The notes beneath the pieces are model-generated. The model was given only the letters and a program-made list of their open reading frames with translations, was not told the DNA's origin and did not search any database. A stretch of 64,000 bases of DNA from an uncultured Selenomonadales bacterium (GTDB lineage Bacteria; Bacillota; Negativicutes; Selenomonadales; Selenomonadaceae). This document shows, piece by piece, positions 42,100-48,847 of this stretch. Position 1 is the first letter of the stretch; every line of letters starts with the position of its first letter. The stretch lies in NCBI GenBank assembly GCA_947307055.1, contig CAMZHX010000005.1, forward strand, positions 1 to 64,000. Direction: 5' to 3'. The translations under genes were made by a program, and so were the position numbers.

Positions 42100-42192
42100 C
42101 TAGCCAAAAAAATCCATGCCTGTCACCCCTCTCGAAAGAGGAAGCCATAGACCTGCCGCAAAAAATATATCATATCGTCACAGAGTTTTCAA
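42100..42192 (-). pseudogene. Degenerate third copy of the type I toxin-like module (intact promoter and SD hairpin; ORF reduced to MDFFG*)
   Basis: TTGAAA-17-TATATT on minus (42187-42192/42164-42169); ggcttcctctttcgagaggggtgac; ATG GAT TTT TTT GGC TAG. Confidence 0.7.
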
Positions 42193-42203
42193 CATAAATC
42201 GGC

Positions 42204-42232
42204 TTGAAAAATTTTCGGCGACGTGATATTAT
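42204..42232 (+). promoter_or_regulatory. Sigma-A promoter of candidate antitoxin RNA A
   Basis: TTGAAA (42204-42209), 17-nt spacer, TATTAT (42227-42232). Confidence 0.85.
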
Positions 42233-42238
42233 TTTGGC

Positions 42239-42347
42239 GTCAAGAAGACAATCAAAAGGCAGGTCGTCGGTGCTGCGATGTCGACTTCCTCCCTAGTAAT
42301 ATTGATGTTATCGGAAAGGTCGTTTCAGCTCATGGGGCGGCTTTTTG
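42239..42347 (+). ncRNA. Candidate antisense antitoxin RNA A, about 109 nt
   Basis: Starts ~7 nt after the -10; ends at GTCGTTTC-agctcat-GGGGCGGC-TTTTT (stem with G.U pairs formed only in + strand RNA). Convergent with toxin A. Confidence 0.65.
42319..42346 (+). terminator. Terminator of candidate RNA A
   Basis: GUCGUUUC / GGGGCGGC stem (4 G.U) plus U5. Confidence 0.7.
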
Positions 42348-42351
42348 CGTG

Positions 42352-42432
42352 TCAGTTATTGAACAACGCGAGCAATGTTGCGACGAGTTGAGCGGCTTGC
42401 AATGCAAGGGACGCTATTTCATATTTCGTCAT
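42352..42432 (-). CDS. Candidate type I toxin peptide A: MTKYEIASLALQAAQLVATLLALFNN (26 aa)
   Basis: ATG preceded by GAGAGGGGGTGATGCC; hydrophobic helix; resembles holin-like type I toxins (M.YE.L.LM...LI..LLALI pattern). Confidence 0.65.
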   Translation of the reverse strand: MTKYEIASLALQAAQLVATLLALFNN

Positions 42433-42442
42433 GGCATCACCC

Positions 42443-42456
42443 CCTCTCGAAAGAGG
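42443..42456 (-). promoter_or_regulatory. SD-sequestering hairpin in the toxin A leader
   Basis: Minus-strand RNA CUUCCUCU-UUCG-AGAGGGGG, up to 8 bp (2 G.U); the 3' arm is the Shine-Dalgarno. Confidence 0.75.
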
Positions 42457-42485
42457 AAGCCGACCACTTTAAACCTGCCGTAAGA

Positions 42486-42514
42486 AATATATCATATTGT
42501 CACAGAGTTTTCAA
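42486..42514 (-). promoter_or_regulatory. Sigma-A promoter of toxin A
   Basis: Minus: TTGAAA (42509-42514), 17-nt spacer, TATATT (42486-42491). Confidence 0.85.
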
Positions 42515-42525
42515 CATAAATCGGC

Positions 42526-42554
42526 TTGAAAAATTTTCGGCGACGTGATATTAT
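42526..42554 (+). promoter_or_regulatory. Sigma-A promoter of candidate antitoxin RNA B
   Basis: TTGAAA (42526-42531), 17-nt spacer, TATTAT (42549-42554). Confidence 0.85.
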
Positions 42555-42560
42555 TTCGGC

Positions 42561-42664
42561 GTTAAAAAGACAATTTTAATGGCAGGTCATCGGTAATGCA
42601 CCGACTCCCTCCCGATTAACAAACTAGCTATCGTTTGAAGAGCCGTGTACGAGACGGCTTTTCT
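42561..42664 (+). ncRNA. Candidate antisense antitoxin RNA B, about 104 nt
   Basis: Promoter at 42526-42554; 5' hairpin TCGGTaatgcACCGA; terminator GAAGAGCCGT-gtacgag-ACGGCTTTTC. Confidence 0.65.
42637..42664 (+). terminator. Terminator of candidate RNA B
   Basis: GAAGAGCCGT/ACGGCTTTTC 10-bp stem (one G.U), 7-nt loop. Confidence 0.75.
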
Positions 42665-42673
42665 GCACTTAAG

Positions 42674-42751
42674 TTAATACAAGTACATGAGCAACATCAG
42701 GACAGTCTGGATGAGATTGAGAATAAGCTGGAACCATTGAAATTTGTCCAT
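42674..42751 (-). CDS. Candidate type I toxin peptide B: MDKFQWFQLILNLIQTVLMLLMYLY (25 aa)
   Basis: Same leader (ggcttcctctttcgagagggggtgatgtc ATG); hydrophobic single helix. Confidence 0.65.
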   Translation of the reverse strand: MDKFQWFQLILNLIQTVLMLLMYLY

Positions 42752-42802
42752 GACATCACCCCCTCTCGAAAGAGGAAGCCGGTACCTAAACCTGCCGCAA
42801 GA

Positions 42803-42831
42803 AATATATCATATCGTCATAAAATTTTCAA
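42803..42831 (-). promoter_or_regulatory. Sigma-A promoter of toxin B
   Basis: Minus: TTGAAA (42826-42831), 17-nt spacer, TATATT (42803-42808). Confidence 0.85.
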
Positions 42832-42879
42832 CAAAAAATCCGTCGAACTGAATCGGCGGATTTTTCTTTATGTCTTAAT

Positions 42880-43293
42880 TCATGCCGTGACGGCTCCGGC
42901 TTTGTAACCGGCTTTGTTAATCGCCTCGCGCAAAACGTCATCGGAAATATTTTCTTTCAAGCCGACAAGCGCGGATTGCTTTTCGAGACTGGCCGCCGCA
43001 ATCGTCACGCCGTCGACCTTCTCCAAAGCGCGCACAACTCGGTAAATGCATTTCTCGCAAGTCATGCCGTCAACGTCAATCGTGCGGTGAATCGGGAATT
43101 TTTCAATTTTCTCGACGCGCGCGCGATAACTTTCGTCAAGAATTTTCTGCGCATTGCAACCGCTACTGCAACTCCCGCATTCCGCCGAACAACACGCCGC
43201 CTCGCTCTTGAAGAACCCAAGATAAATTTTCCGCAAGCCGTAGCCGAATGCCGCCGCGATTAAAATTCCAAGAATAATCGTCGCAATCATCAT
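42880..43293 (-). CDS. FeoB-associated Cys-rich membrane segment fused to a heavy-metal-associated (HMA) domain
   Basis: N-terminal TM + CCSAECGSCSSGC; C-terminal HRTIDVDGMTCEKCIYRVVRALEKVDGV (GMTCxxC). Confidence 0.82.
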   Translation of the reverse strand: MMIATIILGILIAAAFGYGLRKIYLGFFKSEAACCSAECGSCSSGCNAQKILDESYRARVEKIEKFPIHRTIDVDGMTCEKCIYRVVRALEKVDGVTIAAASLEKQSALVGLKENISDDVLREAINKAGYKAGAVTA

Positions 43294-45191
43294 TCAAAGC
43301 CCAAAAGCTTGCCGCCCTGATACACAATCAGCGACGCGACCCATGCTACCGCCGTCGTGTAGAAGAAGACGAACGCCATCCATTTAAAGCCTTGCGCTTC
43401 TTTCTTGACTGTGCCAAGTGCCGTCATGCACGGCGAATAAAGCAGGCTGAACACCATAAACGCTAACGCCGATAACGGAGTAAACGCAGCCGCCATTCCG
43501 GTTTCGTTCAAGACTTCTGCAGTGCCTTCCGCATCGTCCGTGTCAACAGCATCTTCGTCCGCGCCGTAAAGAATTCCCATTGTCGAAACAACCGCTTCTT
43601 TAGCCAAGATACCCGTCACAGCAGCCGCGCCCGCTTCCCACGTGTCAAAGCCTTGCGGGGCGAATAGTACCGAAGTTGTCGAGCCAATACTCGCTAAATA
43701 ACTTTCGTCCATGTCTTCGGTCATGCCGTCCGAATTGAAATTGCTCAGGAACCAAATTATGACGCTCATTGCAAAAATAATCGTGCCGGCTTTAATCAAG
43801 TAGCCCTTGCCCTTGTCCCAAGCCTCAAGCAAAACCGTTTTAATATCGGGCAATCTGTACGGCGGCAACTCAAGCAGGAAGGTCGATTGTTGCTCTTTAA
43901 ACATCGTTGAGCTTAAAACTTTCGCCATAACAATCGCCGTGATTATGCCGAGAAAGTACATTGCGAAGACGACGTTTGCGACGTTATCGGGGAAGAACAT
44001 CGCCGCGAACAGCGCGATAATCGGGACTTTCGCGTTACAAGTTATGAACGGCGTCACGAAGATTGAAATCATTCTGTCCTTGTGGGTGTCGAGTGCGCGA
44101 TTTGCCATAATTGCGGGGACGGCGCAACCGAAGCCCATCATCAGCGGCATAATCGACTTGCCCGACAAACCTGCGCGGCGCATGATAGGATCCATAATGA
44201 ACGCAACGCGAGCCATATAGCCCGTGCCGTCAAGGAAACTCAAAATGATAAACAGCGTGAAAATCAGCGGGACAAAATTTATAACCGCGCCGACGCCCGC
44301 AATTATCCCGTCCGAAACTAAAGACTGCATCCAACCTTCGACGCCCGCCGCCTCCATTGACTCCGCCGCCCAAGGTACAAGCGTTTCGTCAAAAAATTCT
44401 CCGACTAAATCGGCGAGCGGTTGCCCTATCCAGTTGAACGAAATTTGGAACATCAGGTAAAATGCCGCAATCATCAGCACTATCGAAGTCACGCCGTTAG
44501 CAAGGTAGGAGTCGAGTTTATCAGTTAGCGTTTTACCGGTCGCGTTGACTGTCACTGCGCTTGCCATAATCTTATCAATCAAATCATAACGCGCAGATAT
44601 AATTTTTTCCTCGACTTTCGACGCCGCTAAGCCGCTCTGCTCAATTTTATGAACTCGTTCAATATGCTCCTTGATGAGTTTGCTCGGCTCGTAATTTGTC
44701 ATAACGGCATTGGTGAACACGTCCAAAAGTTTGCGGACGCTCTTATTGCTCCTGCCGACGGTATTTGTTACGGGCATACCGAAGGCGGCTTCCAACTTCT
44801 TCATGTCGATTTTGATTCCGTGCCGTTCGGCCTCGTCCATCATGTTTAGGTTGAGGATAAGCGGAATTCCGTTTTCCATAAGCTGAACGGTCAGGAAGAG
44901 ATTTCGCGCAATGTTCGACGCGTCGATGATATTAACGACAATGTCGGGCTTGTTCTCCTTGAAGTAGTCGCTAACGACCTGTTCTTCCTGCGAGCGCGCG
45001 TTGATAGAGTAAGTGCCGGGCAGGTCGATGACAGAAATTTTTCTGCCGTTGTGTTCGATGACGCCAACTTTTTTATCGACGGTGACGCCCGGCCAGTTGC
45101 CGATTTTCTGGCGCGCGCCGGTCAGTTCGTTAAAAATTGTGGACTTGCCGGTATTGGGATTGCCGGTCAAAGCTACGGATAATGCTGCCAT
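43290..45191 (-). CDS. feoB: Ferrous iron transport protein B
   Basis: VALTGNPNTGKSTIFNELTGARQKIGNWPGVTVDKK; multi-TM Gate domains. Confidence 0.96.
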   Translation of the reverse strand: MAALSVALTGNPNTGKSTIFNELTGARQKIGNWPGVTVDKKVGVIEHNGRKISVIDLPGTYSINARSQEEQVVSDYFKENKPDIVVNIIDASNIARNLFLTVQLMENGIPLILNLNMMDEAERHGIKIDMKKLEAAFGMPVTNTVGRSNKSVRKLLDVFTNAVMTNYEPSKLIKEHIERVHKIEQSGLAASKVEEKIISARYDLIDKIMASAVTVNATGKTLTDKLDSYLANGVTSIVLMIAAFYLMFQISFNWIGQPLADLVGEFFDETLVPWAAESMEAAGVEGWMQSLVSDGIIAGVGAVINFVPLIFTLFIILSFLDGTGYMARVAFIMDPIMRRAGLSGKSIMPLMMGFGCAVPAIMANRALDTHKDRMISIFVTPFITCNAKVPIIALFAAMFFPDNVANVVFAMYFLGIITAIVMAKVLSSTMFKEQQSTFLLELPPYRLPDIKTVLLEAWDKGKGYLIKAGTIIFAMSVIIWFLSNFNSDGMTEDMDESYLASIGSTTSVLFAPQGFDTWEAGAAAVTGILAKEAVVSTMGILYGADEDAVDTDDAEGTAEVLNETGMAAAFTPLSALAFMVFSLLYSPCMTALGTVKKEAQGFKWMAFVFFYTTAVAWVASLIVYQGGKLLGFE

Positions 45192-45206
45192 AATCTTCCC
45201 TCCTTA

Positions 45207-45437
45207 TTAGACTTCAGAAACTTGAATCTGCGCGGCGTCGGCTTTACGCATAGCCAGATTGTAGGAGCGCAGGCGCAAGGCAATCGGGTCGCCCATAGGT
45301 GCCGCGTTCAAAATTTCTACTCGTGTGCCAGGAATTAGCCCCATAGTCATGAGCCGCTGTTTTAAGTTCGACTCGCCGACAGAATCTATTCGCACAGTCA
45401 TTCCGGTTTTAGTTTCGTTAAGTGTCAAGCTCCTCAC
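45207..45437 (-). CDS. feoA: Ferrous iron transport protein A (start uncertain)
   Basis: LNETKTGMTVRIDSVGESNLKQRLMTMGLIPGTRVEILNAAPMGDPIALRLRSYNLAMRKADA. Confidence 0.88.
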   Translation of the reverse strand: MRSLTLNETKTGMTVRIDSVGESNLKQRLMTMGLIPGTRVEILNAAPMGDPIALRLRSYNLAMRKADAAQIQVSEV

Positions 45438-45595
45438 TCCCTGAAAAAGATTTTCGATTAACTTCACGCGCAGTTTACCACACCTGAAAATAAGTATCAA
45501 CACCTTTTGAAAAATATTTTCGATAAGCATTCCGTTGACAAGTCGAAAGCACATTAAATATAATGGGAAAAATTTTTGGACAGGAAGTGAGCAAA

Positions 45596-47176
45596 ATGGC
45601 TAAGGCGGACGAGTGGGTTTACTACGACAATAAAACTGTTCGAGTAAATGCCAAGAAAAAAATCGTTGAAGTGTTGGATGAGTACGAAGGCAAAACTTTC
45701 GATGTCAGCAACTACGGCGACAGTATCAAGACAATCGACGCTTCGGACGTTGAACGCAATCTTAAAATTTACGGCAACACTTTGGCGAATAGGATTTACG
45801 GCGGCGAAGGCAATGATACGATTTACGGCGGCAAGGGCAATGACACCTTGACTGGCGACGACGGCAAAGATGTTTTCGTCTACACCGAAGGCAACGACAT
45901 TATCACCGATTACAAGCCCAAAAAAGATACGATTAAACTTTCAAAGGGGAGCATTTCTCAAGCTAAGGTGAGTGGCGCAGATGTCATCTTGACAATTGGC
46001 AAGGGTAGCCTCAAAATCAAAGACGGCGCAGGCAAAACCCTTAGCATTGTCAATTCTTCCGGCAAAACCATTTCAACCATAGTCGGCGGCAACACCAAAA
46101 AGAATACTATGATTATCACCGATAAAAATTCAGCCGTTATCAAGCTCGATTCCAAAATAAAAATCGCTGACGCCGCCGAACGCTCGCGGGCAATCAAAAT
46201 CACCGGCAACGACTTGGCAAATAAAATTACCGGCGGCTCCGGCAACGATTCTCTTTACGGCGATGACGAAGACGATACTTTATACGGCGGCGACGGGCAC
46301 GACAAAATTTATGGCGGCGACGATGACGACATTTTATACGGCGGCGCGGGTAATGATTGGCTTTACGGCGGCGACGATAACGACACGCTTTACGGCGGCA
46401 ACGGTAATGACACCCTCACCGGCGGCGATGAAAATGATTTGTTCGTCTACAGCGCGGGCAACGACGTTATCACCGATTATTACAAGTCCGATAAGATTCA
46501 AATTTCAAAAGGCACCATTACCAAAACGACAATTCGCGACAAAGACGTTATCTTCACAATCGGCAACGGCTCGCTCACCGTCAAGGACGTAAGAGGCAAG
46601 CAAATGAATTTGATTGACGCGGACGGCAAAACTTTTTCGACGATTGTAAGCGCAAATAACGACGATATGACAATCACTAACAATACAAGCTCGCCTTTAG
46701 TTTTAAATTCCAAAGTCAAAGTCGCCGACGCCTCAGAGCGCACAAAGGCAATTAAAATCACGGGCAACAACTTAGCGAATAAAATCAGCGGCGGCTCAAA
46801 GAACGATACGATTTTGGGCGGCGCAGGGAAAGATTCGCTCTACGGCAACGCCGGCAATGATAAACTTTACGGCGGCGCGGGCGACGATAAAATTTGGGGC
46901 GGCAAGGGTAACGATAGCCTTTGGGGCGACGCAGGCGACGATACTTTTTACTACAGCAACGGCGACGGCAAAGACGTTATCTTCGGCTTCGGCAATGACG
47001 ACGAGTTGGAAATTATCGGCTCGTTCTTTGGAACTTACAACAAGAGCAAGAAGGAAATTTATATCAAAGTCGGCTCGACAGACAACGCTATCACGCTGAA
47101 AAATTTCACGGCCAACACTTTTGAGATTAACGATACTGATTATAAAATCAGCGGCTCCAAGCTCGTTAAGAAGTAG
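45596..47176 (+). CDS. RTX-type calcium-binding repeat protein (526 aa from refined ATG)
   Basis: Repeated GGxGNDTLYGG nonapeptides; no signal peptide. Confidence 0.9.
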   Translation: MAKADEWVYYDNKTVRVNAKKKIVEVLDEYEGKTFDVSNYGDSIKTIDASDVERNLKIYGNTLANRIYGGEGNDTIYGGKGNDTLTGDDGKDVFVYTEGNDIITDYKPKKDTIKLSKGSISQAKVSGADVILTIGKGSLKIKDGAGKTLSIVNSSGKTISTIVGGNTKKNTMIITDKNSAVIKLDSKIKIADAAERSRAIKITGNDLANKITGGSGNDSLYGDDEDDTLYGGDGHDKIYGGDDDDILYGGAGNDWLYGGDDNDTLYGGNGNDTLTGGDENDLFVYSAGNDVITDYYKSDKIQISKGTITKTTIRDKDVIFTIGNGSLTVKDVRGKQMNLIDADGKTFSTIVSANNDDMTITNNTSSPLVLNSKVKVADASERTKAIKITGNNLANKISGGSKNDTILGGAGKDSLYGNAGNDKLYGGAGDDKIWGGKGNDSLWGDAGDDTFYYSNGDGKDVIFGFGNDDELEIIGSFFGTYNKSKKEIYIKVGSTDNAITLKNFTANTFEINDTDYKISGSKLVKK

Positions 47177-47248
47177 GTTATTAGGTGGATAGGTGGATAG
47201 GTGAATAGAATTCTAACAACCTAACCACCTAACCACCTAACCACCTAA
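47177..47248. repeat. Family B inverted repeat, opposite orientation to the copy at 30469-30537
   Basis: aggttattaggtggataggtggataggtgaataGAATTCtaacaacctaaccacctaaccacctaaccacctaaa. Confidence 0.9.
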
Positions 47249-48750
47249 ACCCCGCTTATGAACATGAACTCCAATTCCTTGATGCGCAGACGATTTTTCC
47301 ACAGCCAAATTGTCAACATTCGCTCCGCCAAAAAGGCAATCAATCTGCGCGGCGTAAAAGGCAAATCCGAAAGTTCAACCGTCCGTAAAATTTCGTCTGT
47401 CACGTCAAGATAAAACGAGAACAGCCACTTGCAATAAGCATCAAAAATATTTCGGTGCATAATAAGCAAATGACATTTGTAAATCGCAACCGAATTCATA
47501 ACCTGCTCAAAACTTTCGAGATAATCGGGTTGAGTTTTGAGCAAATGTTTTTTTATAACGCCCTCCGCAAACTTGGCAAGCTCTTCGCCGCAATCGTTTT
47601 TAATAAGTTCGTGTTGAATAATCATTTCAAAGCCGATAGTCGAAACGATTACGTCGTAACGCTCCAAAAGTTTCAACGCGGCGTCTTTAGTCAAAATCTT
47701 TTCGCGGGCAAAAGAGACACTTTCAGCCATAGTAAAAAATCTGCGATAGTGACAAAGTCCAATCACCGTGTGCGAAGTATTTTTCCACATCCAATACAGC
47801 GCGGTTATCTCGTTCAGATAAACATTCAAATGGCTGATATTGTCGCCGGTGTCGTCGCCGAGATAGCCCAAATCTTTACTCAAGGCGCGCCCCGCATGAA
47901 TTATTTTGTAACCTTCGGGCGGTTCGTCTATTTTTTTGTCGCCGTAAGTCACAACGTAAATGCAAAAATCTTCGGGCTTAGTATGCCTTTTAATTAAAAA
48001 CCATTTGAGCGTTTCGGTAGCGATTCCTTTCACTTCCCCAAAATTATTCAAGTTAGCGCGGATATATTCATCAAGTTGACCGTCCGTGCGCGAAAAAGTT
48101 ATCACGTTGTCTGTTAACTCTCCGAGAAATGTAAAAATGCTCAAGAAATCAATCGGCTTGCGCTCAATTAAAAGTGCGGCGTCGTAGCGTTTATGCCCGA
48201 CCTGCGCAAAATCTTTGTAGACGTGCGTATAAAAATTTTCGGTAATCGGCGGCAAGGGCTTATCAGAAATGCAATCAATTTCTAAGTCGGGATTTTTTGT
48301 ATAAATATTTCCGCGAGCAAAGTAGCCGTCAACATCGAGCAGAGTTTTCACGGGCGAATTTTTTAGGTAATTCAAAAGCTGAACTTCTGCGCTGAAGTCG
48401 TAGAAAAAATCCGTCGGCAAAGTTTTAAAGTGATTCATCGTGACGGTTTTGGGCGAAAGAAAGCCGCGCTTCAAAGAATAATTCCGGAAGATAACGAAAT
48501 CTTGAAAGTTTAGGAACAGCAGATAATCGACCTCGCCGCCGTGCAAGAAATTTGCTAAGTCTTCCCAAGTTTGAACTTTGTCGTTGAAAAAAATTTTGCC
48601 GTCGTCTTTGAGATTAAATTTTTGTTTGCCGAGCTTGCCCAAAAGTTTGACGCGCCCAATGATTTTGAACGGACGCTGCCCGATTTGCGATAAAAATTCT
48701 TGCTCGTCGCCGCAAAGTAAAATGCGCGGCATAAAAGTTAAATCGTTCAT
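47245..48750 (-). CDS. DUF4422-type glycosyltransferase fused to a large N-terminal domain
   Basis: IYVVTYGDKKIDEPPEGYKIIHAGRALSKDLGYLGDDTGDNISHLNVYLNEITALYWMWKNTSHTVIGLCHYRRFF. Confidence 0.85.
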   Translation of the reverse strand: MNDLTFMPRILLCGDEQEFLSQIGQRPFKIIGRVKLLGKLGKQKFNLKDDGKIFFNDKVQTWEDLANFLHGGEVDYLLFLNFQDFVIFRNYSLKRGFLSPKTVTMNHFKTLPTDFFYDFSAEVQLLNYLKNSPVKTLLDVDGYFARGNIYTKNPDLEIDCISDKPLPPITENFYTHVYKDFAQVGHKRYDAALLIERKPIDFLSIFTFLGELTDNVITFSRTDGQLDEYIRANLNNFGEVKGIATETLKWFLIKRHTKPEDFCIYVVTYGDKKIDEPPEGYKIIHAGRALSKDLGYLGDDTGDNISHLNVYLNEITALYWMWKNTSHTVIGLCHYRRFFTMAESVSFAREKILTKDAALKLLERYDVIVSTIGFEMIIQHELIKNDCGEELAKFAEGVIKKHLLKTQPDYLESFEQVMNSVAIYKCHLLIMHRNIFDAYCKWLFSFYLDVTDEILRTVELSDLPFTPRRLIAFLAERMLTIWLWKNRLRIKELEFMFISGV

Positions 48751-48847
48751 AAAAATCCTCCTTATCTTCATTGCTTACATTATATCATCTTGCTAAAGTC
48801 GCGCAAATAAATTAGAATTGCCGCTAAGACAAAGGAGGAATTATTCA

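Noticed and set aside
42223-42483. 86-aa + ORF in the toxin-antitoxin-like region
   Set aside because: Overlaps the candidate RNA, its terminator and the toxin ORF/leader; no protein family resemblance. The RNA/peptide interpretation explains the conservation better.
42635-42907. 90-aa + ORF in the same region
   Set aside because: As above; runs through the conserved leader and promoter elements.
48772-48847. T-box leader upstream of ileS
   Set aside because: Leader under 80 nt, with no T-box sequence or terminator/antiterminator pair.
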